DNA from: Ligula intestinalis
Taxonomy: Eukaryota; Platyhelminthes; Cestoda; Diphyllobothriidea; Diphyllobothriidae
NCBI GenBank assembly: GCA_036362985.1
Contig: JAYGXS010000003.1
Coordinates: 91,593,677 to 91,657,676, forward strand
Direction of reading: 5' to 3'
Length of the DNA stretch: 64,000 bases
Shown one piece after another: positions 44,991-57,080 of this stretch; position 1 is the stretch's first letter; each line of letters begins with the position of its first letter. The translations under genes were made by a program, and so were the position numbers. The notes below the pieces were generated by a model. It was not told the DNA's origin. It was given only the letters and a program-made list of their open reading frames with translations, and made no database searches.

Positions 44991-45303
44991 TTATGCACGT
45001 GACGTAGGTTAGTTTTTTTACAGTATTACCTGAACATGTTCCTCGGGGATGGTCCTCCCAGACAAGTATTTAAATTCACAAGAGATACGGTAGGCCAAAG
45101 TAGAAGATGAGTGACGTATTATGGGACCAAGCCACTGCGTACACCGTGGTGGTTTTGGACTCAAACATGTATGCTGCAAACCCTCGTTTAAAAGGAAAAA
45201 CTCGAGGAAGAAATGAAAGGCATGATATATTTTATCCAGCAGACCCACGTGTCACTAGAAAACCTGACAGCTGCCAAGCTTACGTGTAAATACCTTAGAA
45301 ACC

Positions 45304-46081
45304 TACGAGTGTATTTATACCTAAAGTACAGGACCTCATAGTTGACCATGCAGCTACAGTGGAGGCTAATTCGAACACCCCCGCTGTGGACAACAAGGGG
45401 ACAGCTGGGCCACCACCAAAACCTAAGGCTCTTATAAAAAATTGCAAGACTGTGCCAACACCTAGCGTGAAGGTGCCTAAAGCTGCCGTGCCTGATCTCG
45501 CGAGCACCCCTAGCGACAGCAGCAAAGTCAATACTGGCGAAATATTGACTCCAGCCAGTCTGAGCTCGAGGCCCACTGCCAGCCCAAGCTCCCAGATCGC
45601 AGACACGGATTCTGAGGCCAACTTAGAGACCGCGTCCAACACCGAAATGACATACAACAACGAAGGGTTTGGCTTCCCGAATACACATAGCAACAGAAAT
45701 GAGGCCCATGCTGGGGAACCATCTACATAGGCCATCCCGAGCTCGAGTCACACAGAGGCCAATATGACAAAAACTGTAGAAAGAGTCTTCCAACACCCAC
45801 AGGAACGACATCACTGTATTATTGTCCAGGGCCTAGAATAATGTACTTCAGTCAGTTCAGACCATAACGCGGAGGGCATGGTATCCTTCAACTGTGTTCT
45901 AAACGATCTGTTCGAGCCAGGTTTGGAATTTCCAATTATGAAATAATTTCGGATCGGAAAAATACCTGACGAGGCCATAGGTAGGCCGCAACCACGACCT
46001 CTAAAAATTGTGATGCAAAATGACGAACAGGTTAAACTTATCTTATCAAAAACGGCCAGCCTTCGCCAGTCACACAAATAA
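45304..46081 (+). pseudogene. CR1-like LINE ORF1
   Basis: A Pro/Ser/Thr-rich segment (45359-45730) is followed by an RNA-binding-like core: HHCIIVQGLE, NCVLNDLFEPGLEFPIMK, FRIGKIPDEAIG, PLKIVMQNDEQVKLILSKTA, SLRQSHK and TAA at 46079-46081. Two further in-frame TAA codons interrupt the core, after VQGLE and after PIMK. ORF1 proteins of this type coat the LINE RNA. The next codon continues in the same frame into ORF2. Confidence 0.7.
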
Positions 46082-49000
46082 GTTTTTTTCTCAGCCGGAG
46101 TATTCTCTAGCGGAACGGCTCAAACGTCGGTAACTTGTGGCAGAATTACTTTCGAGAAGAAAAAATGGCGAGACCAGCCTGGTAATCTCGAACGGGAAGA
46201 TTATTCACAGGAATATGAGGTTCTTGAACCAACCGATAATACTTCGAATAATGGCCTGAGCGTGGCTTACACAGCCGATGTCAAACAAAGTTCAAATTCC
46301 ACCGAGACAAAATTCGTCAAAAATATGTCATTTAAATTCTTCTGCACCAACGCACAGAGTCTGTTGTCTAAGTTAGATGAACTAAAAGTGCAGATATATG
46401 ACCTTTCTCCCGACATTATCTCTCTGACAGAAACCTGGCTGCCTGAAAACGTGGATGACCGCGAAGTGGCACAACCTGGCTTGAATCTTTTCCGGAGAGA
46501 TAGAAGAGGGCGCCAAGGAGGAGGAATTATAACTTACGTCAAACATGGACTGCTAGTCTTGGAAAAAACAGAGCGGATTCATTGCAGCACCGAGGCCATC
46601 TGGCTTACTATAAAGGTACCGGAATCACCCAGCCTGGAAGTTGTGACCGTGTACCGTCCGCCTAGACATGATCACGAGGCTGACAATGGTCTACTAGAAG
46701 AGTTAGCGAGACTAGCTGCTCGGCCCGACGTCTTGATTATGGGAGAATTCAATGCCCCGCTTTTCGATTGGGGTTCAACACACGCACAAGGTACAGAGCA
46801 AGCATTCGACTGGCGTTTAATAGCTCTAACACTTAATGCATCTCTCAGTCAACACGTTCTATTTCCCACCAGGGTGCGTTAGGGGCAGCAATCAAACTGC
46901 CTAGATCTGGTACTTACGAAATCGCTGGACAGCATCGATGAGGTGCAATCTCTACCTCCTCTATGGTAAAAGTGATCGCACCGTAATAAATTGGGATTAT
47001 TCTATATTTTCGGTACCCGAACAACCCACCAAGTTTTGAAGGTGACTTTGATCAAATGAAGGCCGAAATAAACAACATAAATTGGCAATTGGTTTTTTCT
47101 GGCAATGTAGCTGATGATTCGGGATGGTTCAGTGAGTTATTGCGTACTCTCCTGAGAAACCACTGTCCGATTACACGGAAGAAGCTAAACAACAAACCTC
47201 AGTGGCTGACTCAAGCGCTGAAGAAAGAAATAAATAAAAAGGGAAGATTGTTTAGAAAGTATAGCGCAGACAGAAATCCGGTATCCCTAAATGCATACAA
47301 AACGCAGAGGAACCTCGTGAAGCGACTTATCTTCAAAGCGCGCAAAGACTTTGAAAAAGATTTACTAAACCAGGTGGTTAAAAATCCGAAGCTATTTTAT
47401 GGCTACTTAAGAAAAACCACACGAAACCCGGACCCAGTTCCCCTTCTGAGGGCTAGCGATGGAACAGAAATGAGTGAGGATGGCGCAAAAGCTGAGCATC
47501 TTTCGCAATTTTTCAAATCGAACTTTACAACTGAAATTGGATTCATTCCTCCAAACTATGGCTTAGATGACGGTCCAAAGATTGAAAATGTGGCCTTCGC
47601 CGAAGCAACCGTTCTTCAGGAGTTAATGGCACTAAACGAGTCGAAATCATCCGGTCCCGATGATATCCCGCCTAACTTACTGAAAGAACTTGCTTGGGAG
47701 CTAGCCAAACCGCTTTCTATGCTTTTCAGTACCTCGTTTAACGCAGGTTGTTTATCCGCCGATTGGAAATCCGCACGGATCACACCGTTGTATATAGGTG
47801 GCAGAAAAGTTTCTGCAAACAGTTATAGACCAATCAGCCTCACTTCGATCTGTTGCAAGATTCTGGAAAAAATAGTAAAACGAGAGCTGATGCGTTTCTT
47901 AGAGCAGCATAACCTTCTATCGGATGCGCAACATGGGTTCCGCAGAGGCAGGTCCTGCGTGACGAACCTGCTCCATTGTTTTGAACGCTGGACTCGGGCA
48001 GTTGATGGTGGAAATCCGCTTCATGTAATCTACATCGACTTCAAAAAGGCTTTTGATAGCGTCCCACATCAACGACTTCTGCACAAACTCAGCCAAATAG
48101 GTGTTCGAGGATATCTGCTGAAGTGGATTCAAAGCTTCTTACTTGGCCGCTCTCAAACTGTTCATATTGGTGACCATCAGTCGGCAGACGTTGCAGTCGA
48201 GAGCGGTGTCCCCCAAGGCTCCGTCCTTGGCTCTATACTGTTCATTATATACGCCAAGGACTCCGTCCGTGAACTGGACTGCGATGTGGCTATGTTTGCC
48301 GATGACATTAAGATTTGGAACGTCATCAGAAATTCAGCTGACGAAAAACGTTTGCAGATAAACCTAAACCGTCTTCAAACTTTGCCTAAAGTCTGGCTTT
48401 TGCCGTTTAACGAGAACAAATGCAGTATTCTTCGAGTTGGCCGACCCAGCTCTCAGAACCCCATGGTGTACAGCCTAAATAGCATCCAACTGCAAGAAGT
48501 GGACGCGCAGAAAGATTTGGGAGTTTGGGTCTCTACGTCTCTCAAGCCCTCGCTGCAGTGCGCAAAAGTAGCAAAGTCTGCGATGTCCGTCCTGTATCTT
48601 GTCAAAAGGGCTTTTTGTGCCTTCAATAAAGACTGCTTTGCTAAGGTCTTTGGAACATTTGTGCGGCCGAAGTAGGAGTTCGCAATCCAAGCATGGAAAC
48701 CCTGGACCGCGAAAGACCTAAATTCCCTCGAAAAGGTCCAAAGGTGCGCGAACAAACTGGTTACCAGTAAGAGCTTTTTACCCTACGAAAGACGTTTAGC
48801 TAATCTCGATCTATTTCCGTTAAGTTACAGGCAGCTACGTGGCGATCTGATACAAGCATTTCGTATAATGCGCGGGCAGGACTGCTGTCTTCTACCTGGC
48901 GACTTCTTCGAGTTAGCAACAACGACCAACTTAAGAGGGCATCTCTTCAAACTACGCATAACAGGGGCCAGACTAGACACACGCAAGTTCTTCTTTGGTA

Positions 49001-49107
49001 ATAGAGTAGTTGAAGCTTGAAATGCACTCCCCGAGGAAATTGTTATGTGCCCATCTGTGGATGCATTCAAGCGAAATTTAGATTTTCATACCCGAAATGC
49101 CCACTAA
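46082..49107 (+). pseudogene. CR1-like LINE ORF2: APE endonuclease and reverse transcriptase, nearly complete
   Basis: The frame opens straight after the ORF1 stop. Endonuclease: CTNAQSLLSKLDEL, TETWLPE, RQGGGIITYVK, TVYRPP, IMGEFNAP (normally GDFN), then TAG at 46880-46882 and two frameshifts before 47056, with the SDH motif now SDR. RT in 47056-48675 (539 codons): SGPDDIPPNLLKELA, NSYRPISLTSICCKILEKIV, QHGFRRGRSCVTNLLH, YIDFKKAFDSVPH (motif A, 48031), SGVPQGSVLG (motif B), MFADD (Asp codons 48301-48306). TAG at 48673-48675 and TGA at 49018-49020 split the C-terminus: LEKVQRCANKLV, LRGDLIQAFRIMR, LATTTNLRGHLFKLRITGAR, VDAFKRNLD. Low lesion count suggests a fairly recent copy. Confidence 0.9.
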
Positions 49108-49209
49108 AATTGGATATGGCGAGAATGAAATTTTATATATGTATATAAACATACTACTCACTGATTCTCAGTAATACGTTAGTTAAGAATAACAAGAATT
49201 GCAAGCTGC

Positions 49210-49400
49210 GAGTCCACCAAAAGTTGTGATCCGAGGCTACGCGGATTTGTGAAACTTTTCCCAATTCAGGCATGGAATGCTCTGCCCGCCACTATTCTGA
49301 AATGTTCTGCAGATCAAATGCATCGAAAAAACTGTACCAATAGGGAGTTCAAAGGTATTTACCTATATTTCCCTCAATAAAAATCTGTCAGAACCTGAAC
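49210..49400 (+). repeat. LINE 3' end fragment
   Basis: FPIQAWNALPATI, then CAATAGGGAGTTCAAAGGTATTTACC and CCTCAATAAAAATCTG with an ACCTGAACCTGACC tail. It is related to 35640-35765. Confidence 0.55.
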
Positions 49401-49419
49401 CTGACCACGTATTCTTGAC

Positions 49420-49830
49420 TGAGCTGACCATTTGCTTCCTCGTCTACACTTCGAGCCAAGCCAACATGTGCAGTGAAAGTACGGGCAGGCCAAGCTCAAT
49501 TGTGACAGGAAATTTCCTATTTATTTTTCGAGGATTTAGTGTAAAATGCAGGGCATCCCTAGAGAAAGCACCTTCGGTGCTTTATTAATAGCTTTCCTTT
49601 ATTTTGGTTTAAGGGCTATGACAGTTTTTTGTTAGATTTGTGGAAAAGACTTGGCTGACGGTTCAACCATGAAAAGACACATTGCTGCCATCCACGAAGG
49701 TGTGTTCATTTGCTCGCAGGACTTTGCATTTGGTTTTTATTTTGAGTTTGCTTTTAAGGCACAAATGATGCAAAATATTTGCTGCATTCTTGTGTACAGG
49801 TAAAATAGAAGTTACAGCAATACAAGTTTT
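49420..49830 (+). repeat. Duplicated zinc-finger module, copy 2
   Basis: Collinear with 37540-38960 once the foldback transposon is excluded. The upstream intron blocks, the exon, and the downstream block TTTTTATTTTGAGTTTGC...TGCATTCTTGTG (compare TTTTTATTTTAAGTTTGTTG...TGCATCCTAGTG) all match. Confidence 0.6.
49614..49699 (+). pseudogene. Single C2H2 zinc-finger exon, degraded
   Basis: It reads FC(stop)ICGKDLADGSTMKRHIAAIHE before the donor GTGTG. All four zinc ligands keep the C-X2-C-X12-H-X4-H spacing, but a TAG lies between the cysteines and the exon is 86 bp, one base short of the 87-bp exons. Confidence 0.55.
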
Positions 49831-52506
49831 TGCTGCCGACTCAAATTGGAATGTGCTGTAACAGTTAATTTACAGACATGAAACAGTTGCAAATTCTTTA
49901 CCTCTTAAGACTCGCCAGTAGTGTGCTAACCTTGAATTACACAAAACCTGCCCGCTTGCAAGGTGACTGAAGGATTTTAATTATTCCGGCCAGGCATATG
50001 CACAAAATTGGCCCTTGAACTTTGCCTGCGATGGCAATCGTTGTTTTCACAAATAGGCTCTTTGGAACACAGGGACGCTTCATCAGTTATCCAGTATTTT
50101 ATATCATCAGTTGTTGCTCCTGTAAAGCCTAATCTGGCTGGTGGGAGTTTTTTTATCGAAATCATTTTGAAAGGACTATGACACTTTTGCTTTTCTCTCA
50201 TGTGCATTAGTCTACTCTCAGAGCCTATCGCCCAATTGGTGCCAGGGATTAGTCCCATTGTCTGTAGGGGTGCGTACACTTACATTACGGCCTGCCGCGC
50301 TTCGTCCCTCCCATGTTTGACAGTACTCCGAGAGTCGCGTAGGCTGTGTGGTCCAGTAAACGCGTGCTCGGAGCTCATCTAACTGCCGTCGCTTGGACAA
50401 ACATATACTGTTAAGGCCTAGCTTAACTGTGAGTGCTCACCGCCCTGACGATTCGTTCGCACGCCAGAACACCGGACCGCCTACACAGAGAGTGAACGTG
50501 ATAATTATAAAACACCAACTGCAAGAGGCACAAAACTGATGAAGTCGCACCTTACTTGAGACCACAATCTCAATGGCTCAATTCTTCATGCATTCGCTTG
50601 CTTCAAAATGATGCACTAAGTTTGTAAATAGACTCCTACTTTTGCACTCTTCTTGTTGTGTTCTTCTTTGGGGACTCATACCAGGCATGATAAGATGGCG
50701 AAACCGCAGCTTCGGCCACATTTACAACATATACGCTCACACGTATACGGTGAAATCACCTACAGTAGACGCCAAAGACCATGCAACCTTCATGATGAAA
50801 TTTGACTAGGCACTTTAGCGAATATTTAGCAACAATATTTTGATTCATTCAGTTTATTGAATTCTGCAAAAGCCTTTAAGGTAGCTAAATCGTCATTTCA
50901 GTTAGGTTTATTAAGATAAATGACCATTAATTTTGGGGAAATCGGAAGCAGTCTCATATCGAAGGGATCTCCTATGCTATTAGAAAGAGAGAACCAAAGT
51001 GCACGTTAATGTTGATTATACTATGAAGGTACTCCAAAATAAGTAAAAAAGACATTAATGATATCCCTTCGCGAACTGGAAAAGTTTGTCGAAAATTTTT
51101 CAGATTCAAATGAAACCAAGTAAAAGGAGTCATATCTATTTGCAGTAAAATTTTAGATATGTTTTTTAAAAATTATGTTAGCTATCCTGTGAAGGTATTT
51201 TGCAAAAATGCAGTAACAGAAGTGTTTGTTTGAATCTTTAAATAATGCGCATTTTGTCCTTGCACGAAAACAAAATGTTGAAGATTATAACGCGAATTTA
51301 AGACAAATAAGGCCTTATTTACTGCAAGTTGTTTAGACATTTATTTTTTCTGTACTCTACGTTCACCTTTTGCGTTATTTGGAAGCGGAACAGACAGAAA
51401 AATAGTAAGTACTTAAAAATTCCAATGCGTATGGCCAGTTTTTTCGAATTCACATATTATATCAGAATGTGCAATTAATCTACTCATGCGAAAATTAATC
51501 CATTATAAAGTGAACAGAAATTTCTTTCATCTTCATTCAAATTGAATCGTTTACCTTCAGGAAACTTGAAGAAATTCTCAAAATTCTCAAATTTAATTTT
51601 GACATTACTTTGGAAAAACTTAATATACGCAGAAGTTCTTCAACTGCATATCTAATCAAAGCACTTCGTAAGAGGTAACATTTGAATGGAAAGTTTTGTT
51701 TAATTAATCTAAGGAATAGTAGTTTCCCAACTCCACTGCGGAGATGAATTACTCTCGACAATGTGGTTTGCTGTTTGGAGGCATTTCTGTACATCAAAAC
51801 TTTGCCACATTCTTTAAAACTAATATCGGAAAACACTTTAGTTCGGTAAATGCTCTTTATATTGATCTTTTTTAAAAGGTTTTGTTGTAAACGTTAAACG
51901 GATGAAAAATTTATCAATATATCAATGAAGACAGTGAAAAAAAGGAAAATCATGACACACCTTTTGATGACATTCAATCAAAACGTATCCAGTAAGAGTA
52001 AAGTTTACAGAATATCTTGAATAAAGAAAAGTTCTTTGTATATATAATATGTGGTTGCTTCAAGTTTTAAATTTAACACAATATGTAAATGTATGTTTCT
52101 AATTTATAGCTCTTTTTTACGTCTCAAGAACCAAGGGATGATGGAGAAAATTTTATTTTCCTGTACAAGCACTAAGTCATTCTTATAGTTCTTTTCAGAA
52201 CTTAATATGCCTGATGCAGTTCATTATTATTTCTAAATGCATTCACACTGGCATTCAAGTAATGATCATACTTAAACAAAGTTATGAAAATTACATGGTC
52301 TTTGGAGACTACTCTACTCAGGGATTTAATTGGCCATAGCTGGATTGGTGTGGACTACGCATCTGCGCTTTACCAGCTGACGTTTTAAAATCTGTTGCAC
52401 ATCGATTTTCGCTGGCCCTGGTCTCTTACCAGACCCTAGCCTGTAGTCTTGTTAATCTATGCATATTAAGAGCGACATGTAATTCAATGTTTTTTTGTCT
52501 TTTTAG
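49831..52506. other. AT-rich probable intronic stretch
   Basis: No domain-bearing frame. The interval lies between two zinc-finger exons on the same strand and ends in CTTTTTTGTCTTTTTAG, a good acceptor. Confidence 0.4.
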
Positions 52507-52593
52507 CACTGCGGCCCTACGCACGTGAGATTTGTGGCAGAAAATTCATGGTAATGGCACACCTGAGGTGGCATATCGGTCGTCGTCACAAAA
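52507..52593 (+). pseudogene. Single C2H2 zinc-finger exon, degraded
   Basis: 87 bp after the acceptor TTTTTAG: LRPYAREICGRKFMVMAHLR, WHIGRRHK. The second Cys and both His keep the family spacing; the first Cys is Arg. No stop. The donor GT is lost (ATTAAG). Confidence 0.6.
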
Positions 52594-53690
52594 TTAAGCT
52601 TCTTTAGTACTCTCTGATTTACTCGGGCTGTTATAAATTTGTTTAGGAAATTGCCCTTTTGTGCTAGTGTTTATCACCTGTATATTTGTGTATGAGTGGA
52701 GCCTTGGAAGGGCATTTACCGATTTGCTGTGTGTCTGAAGTGTGTCACCGTCGAATTACGCCCTGTTGAATCCCTACAGAAGAACACAATAAGAGGTGCA
52801 TAATTTTGGGAACCACCCGGAGGAGGCTTTATTGTGTACAAAATCCGAAGTTGCTTTCTCGGGTGACGGTTGCCGCTGGTTGATCTCCAGCGCGCTGTTG
52901 TCCCGTTTCGGGGCTAGCCCGGCCATCGGCAGCGGACTGGCGTTATTCTCGCAGTTCATAATGAAAATCACTGCCTGAGAAGTGACAGTGGCTTATAAGG
53001 GATTGTCATGCGTGTTCACTTGGAGCATCATTGGGCGCTTGGGATAAGGTCACGTGGCCAGTGAGCAGGCGCGAAGGCTTGCGTGCGTTTGTTTCTTCTC
53101 CAGGGTTTAGGTTATCGCGTAAGCGAAACCCCCGCGAAGGCATACGACCTTGAGGGCAGCTCTTATGTTGACAAATGAGTCATTTTTGCAGTCGGTGGCA
53201 GGTGAGACGCCTCAGGAGAGCCCGCAAGGTTGGTAGCCTTTGGTAAGGCTACACTTATAACAAGCATAAGCTTGTTTGTTAAGCCGCCAGCGAACGCAAA
53301 ATCTGAGAAGGCGGCGGGCACGCTTAGGCACAGGCTTGTGATGGACAGCCACAATGCCTGTTGCTCCTTCGTTTTTTAAGGCCCGCTACACCAAACTCAT
53401 GCGTCCCCGCACCGAATTTTTCCAGTGCTTTACTTCACTGGTGCCCCTGCCAACCGAGGCTTGGTCGCTCGAATGTTTCTAGCTAACCGATATCAACTGC
53501 GCCAGCGTCCGCTGTCTTTTGGCGTCTCGGCAGCCCTCACAGATGACCTCAGTCAGGTAGACACGTGCACACACGCCCACGTATAAAACTGCATCTAAAT
53601 AAGCACGTTTGTCTTAGGGCCGCTTGAATACAAACCCTCGGCCGATGCAGCAGAGACCTATGCAGGTGATGTCCCCTCGGACAAATTGCA
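52594..53690. other. GC-rich stretch, no gene supported
   Basis: Frames of 60-65 codons on both strands without a domain. Confidence 0.35.
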
Positions 53691-53699
53691 CCACACTTG

Positions 53700-54439
53700 A
53701 ACCTACTCCGCAATCCAACTTAAGCAGCTGTCACCACTTGGGTCTGGCTGGAAACAGTCAACACTAGACCTGGCTTCACTAGTGGCCACTGCCAACTGGG
53801 ACAGCAGCAAAAAATGACTCTTTCTGGTGTCTCTTGCCTTTAAACCTGCAGTCTGGGATGATTGAAGTGATCCAAAGTACGCCCACTACTTAGACCGTTA
53901 CAGCTTCTCCTAAGCCAGCAGTTCTGTTAGAACTGTTTCAAACCGGCTATCCTAATATCGCCTTTGCAACGCTCCTGAGCTAATCCACAACGTCCGGCCG
54001 TCTATTCGAGCTCTCCACAAGAAAGCTGTTGCCTCGTCTCTCGCGGATATGCCGGTCAATAACTCAGCCACCGAGACAGGCTTCCAGCGTCTCCACTAGG
54101 GAGTCGTTGTCGAGGAGAAACTAGGTTTTGGGTAGCTACCCACCTCTGATTGTGGCCTCAGAACAACATCTACTAAGGGTCACTCGCTGTACTCTGGCTC
54201 AACTGCGCAGTGGCTACTCAACGGTCCTCTCCCAGAATCAACATCGGCTTGACCTGTCCACACCCGACTGCTGTACTGACTGCGGCGCTTCTTCGCATCA
54301 CTGTCAGCATCTGTTCGCCTGCAGTTCCCGGCCAGGCACCCACCTCACTCTTGTGGACCTTTGGCTCAAGTCAGTTGAGGTCACGGCTTTTCTCCGTCTC
54401 CCAACCACTCCCAGTTTAGATTCCAGCGGGGATTCTTAA
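53700..54439 (+). pseudogene. LINE pol C-terminus (I/Jockey-like) with Cys/His knuckle
   Basis: The last 103 codons (54128-54439) read LLRVTRCTLAQLRSGYSTVL, RLDLSTPDCCTDCGASSHHC, HLFACSSRPGTHL, VDLWLKSVEVTAFLRLPT and a stop. The CxxC...HxxH arrangement and LAQLRSGY are typical of the C-terminal end of LINEs in the I and Jockey groups. Upstream, several frames carry decayed sequence (HNVRPSIRALHKKAVASSLA). Confidence 0.65.
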
Positions 54440-54451
54440 TCCATGGGCTAC

Positions 54452-54470
54452 GACACACACACACACACAC
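54452..54470. repeat. (CA)n microsatellite
   Basis: Immediately after the LINE C-terminal frame. Confidence 0.9.
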
Positions 54471-54474
54471 CGTT

Positions 54475-55239
54475 ACAGTCTCAAACCGCGCCAGTCACCA
54501 GACCCAGTCACCCTATAAACACAGATGGCCCTATCTTGGCACGTCGAACGTCATCAATTAGGATGGTCTCTATCTGTAATGCGGGCGGTGTTAGGAGGGT
54601 TTAAATGGGGGAGAACTATCAGGGAAAAGAAAAGTAAAGCATAAAACAAGAAGTAATAGGATCAATTATAAAAATAACCTAATATTTGGCAACGAAAAGG
54701 GCGCCATAGTTAAAACGACAGATACAATCAATTTACCAAAACCTGAACTAGCATGAAATTAAATTTGGGAAAACTAAAAAAATTAGCTAAAAGCTAAACT
54801 TAAATTTAACTGAATTTTATAAAACTGAAAAATATGTTTAAAATAGACTACAAATAATGCAAACTAAACGAAAGTAGCTAACGTAGGGAAAGCTAAACCA
54901 AAGATAACTAAGGTAAAGAAATAAAACGAAAAACAAATGTTGAATGTTAATTATTTCCCGGCGGAGAATGAAGTTTGGATGAACTGCGTCGAACCTTGGT
55001 GTGGAAAAAAATGCTTACTATTACCAAATAAGTGGGCATTTATGCTAAGTCATCACAGTTAGCCCGAAACTTCATGTTTGCCACGAGTAGCTTAGGATCC
55101 ACTTTCTAGCCTTTGTAACGCCACACTGCATCGAATTGACATTATTTTCTGAGCTAAAACAATATAACCTAGAGATTCCCAGATCTTGACGCGACCGGTC
55201 CTTCCTGTTAAATGCATATCTGGTCACAACGATGGTGGT
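54475..55239. other. AT-rich spacer
   Basis: A-rich with many short CTAAA-like words (54620-54930). No gene. Confidence 0.4.
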
Positions 55240-55590
55240 GCCATCGGTCTTGACCTTTTTTAGTGCGCACGGCCGTCGGCCTTTTTCAATTTTTTGTTTC
55301 GACGGGCCTTTCACGTCCTTCGCGGCCTATCCTAATGTAATCCCTAGCCGATATGTATGTTTTACTATTGACCAGGATGTCTAGCGTTCGATTGGTCCAC
55401 AAGTCATTGACATACAGCTTCGCGAGTTTTGCTGACCTATTTTTTCATGTCTATCTTTATATTGTCTGAAATGTCTGTATTTCATTGCGCATTTATGCAT
55501 TCAACCTACCCAGTTCGTTGCTTGGATGCGAGCTGACAAAACCGTTAGTGTAAAATTTGGAATTTGTTCAGATGCTATTTAATGTGAATT
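55240..55590 (+). repeat. Duplicated intron segment before a zinc-finger exon, copy A
   Basis: Matches 57510-57880 collinearly: GGTGGTGCCAT/GATGTGGCACCAT, TTAGTGCGCAC/CTAGTGCGCAC, CCTTCGCGGCCTATCCTAAT/CCTTTGCGGTCTATCCTGAT, CATCTTTATATT-type and TTGTTNAGATGCTANTTAA blocks. In copy A a Penelope-like remnant separates it from its exon. Confidence 0.7.
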
Positions 55591-55680
55591 TCATGAATGA
55601 AAGAGATCGTTCGCGTTCAAGGTTTTTGTATCGGTAAAGAAGACAAATGGTCAAACACCGGAGCGACTTGTGTTGCATTC

Positions 55681-55714
55681 TGAGCTTCCGGACTCTTATC
55701 GGCGTTCATCGTCA
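55681..55714 (-). ncRNA. Decayed hammerhead-like motif (inverted PLE end)
   Basis: CTGACGA on the minus strand, then GGAA-GC-TC (GAAA changed to GGAA) at 34-nt length. Confidence 0.45.
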
Positions 55715-56025
55715 GAGATACTCTCAAGGTCCTCGCCAACCTGGGAACCAAAACAAGCAAAGGATTTATCGAAGTATGGTCCACGGATGAAAATTATGTC
55801 AACGAATTGGTGCCGACGAACAGGCCCTTGCGCTATAACAAGCAATCACATTCAGATGCCCACCATAATTATTTGGCCCAAAATCCTCCATAATCCTCCC
55901 ATTTTCGGTGCTGAAGTTAAAATCTGGTGCCCAAACCTAACAGTAATCAATTTTTTAAACGTTCAAATTTTAACTGTTTGTCCACAAGTTAAAACCAGCC
56001 GTTCGTTTGTTACTGCTTCCCATAT

Positions 56026-56059
56026 CTGACGATGGACTTAGGTAAGAGTCCAAAAGATC
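56026..56059 (+). ncRNA. Decayed hammerhead-like motif (PLE 3' end)
   Basis: CTGACGA, T, GGACT...AGTCC stem II, then AAAA-GA-TC: the G of GAAA is A and the stem III pair is lost. 34 nt. Confidence 0.45.
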
Positions 56060-56128
56060 AGAAAAGAGTAAAAATCGTTCTGGTGCTTGACCATCTGTCT
56101 TCTTTACCGAGTGGCTTTCGTTTTTTAG

Positions 56129-56215
56129 ATCCGCGGGACCACGTCTGTAGTTCTTGTGGCAAGGCATATGTAGTGAAGTAGGACCTTAAGGCGCATGTCG
56201 ATCGCGACCACAAAA
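56129..56215 (+). pseudogene. Single C2H2 zinc-finger exon with one stop
   Basis: An 87-bp phase-1 exon between acceptor TTCGTTTTTTAG and donor GTATGG. It reads (D)PRDHVCSSCGKAYVVK, TAG, DLKAHVDRDHK. All four zinc ligands are present. The only visible lesion is the TAG in the finger helix region. Confidence 0.7.
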
Positions 56216-56365
56216 GTATGGCTCTCGATGGTGTCATCCATTGCATCCCTCTGTTATACGCGTCGTGAATGCATTGGTGACATTGTTACCAAGTGTCTTC
56301 TCGTGTATATGATGAACGTAGACAATTTGACCATCTGAGGTGACTCAAACTTTTTTGTTTTACAG

Positions 56366-56452
56366 ACCTGCGGGAGCACAGTTGTGTATTTTGTGACAAG
56401 GCATTTTAAATGAAACAGGAGCTGACTAGGCATGTTTTTCGTATCTACAATG
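56366..56452 (+). pseudogene. Single C2H2 zinc-finger exon with one stop
   Basis: 87 bp between TTTTGTTTTACAG and GTATCG. It reads LREHSCVFCDKAF, TAA, MKQELTRHVFRIYN. The last His ligand is Tyr and a TAA lies after KAF. Confidence 0.65.
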
Positions 56453-57080
56453 GTATCGCTATTTCCCCCTATCTTATTTCAAGGTTAAAAGTGAACTTCT
56501 GGCGTCGCATTTACCATCGGTGACAACTAGTTGGTGCGCACTTTTTTGTCTACAAAGCAGGTCCTCGCGCCTGACGGTGCAAAAATAAATGCTTTGCTTA
56601 ACACCAACTTTCTCGACTCTGTCATGACATAATCTATCGACTGTCTGTGACCGTCCGAGTAAAATAGGGGTTGCGCTATAGAGAGTACCTTGGTAGGCCA
56701 ACAGTTTTACTTACTGCTTACTGACAAATTTTAAGTAGGTGGCATTTTCCACAATCTCAAAGTTTTTGCACGCAGGCCGTTCGTCAGTTTAATAAATAAA
56801 ATAGCTTTTTAACCTAAGCATGTGAGTACTTGTTTACATCGAAATTTTAAGAAGGGAAATTTCCACAATCTTCCAACTTTTTCACTTGTTCAAAATTTTT
56901 CTAGTTGAGGTTAGTGATACTTTTAAAAAATGCACACATTTACTTGTGCGGTATCTCGCTAACATTATCTTCTGATATGCAGCGGGAGCTAATATAATGA
57001 TAACGTCATGGGAATGAAGTGTAAAATCCAAATTTCCTCAGAATTTTGACCAAAATGACTCACGTTTCTTTGTTTTTCAG

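Larger units (their letters stand above)
55595..56118 (+). mobile_element. Penelope-like 3' end with inverted 5' copy, inserted in a zinc-finger intron
   Basis: 55595-55714 is an inverted copy of 56020-56118 (TCTTTACCGA, TGGTCAAACACC/GGTGCTTGACCA, GAGTCC). Between them is the end of the endonuclease frame (TKQRIYRSMVHG in one frame; ...FIEVWSTDEN... in the expected one) and the 3' untranslated region. This matches 63830-64000 (TTATCGAAG...TGGTCCACGGATGA; CCAAAATCCTCCATAATC). RT is absent. Confidence 0.75.

Noticed and set aside
52780..53390. Candidate LTR or CpG-rich gene start
   Set aside because: No paired repeat, primer-binding site or coding sequence could be shown.
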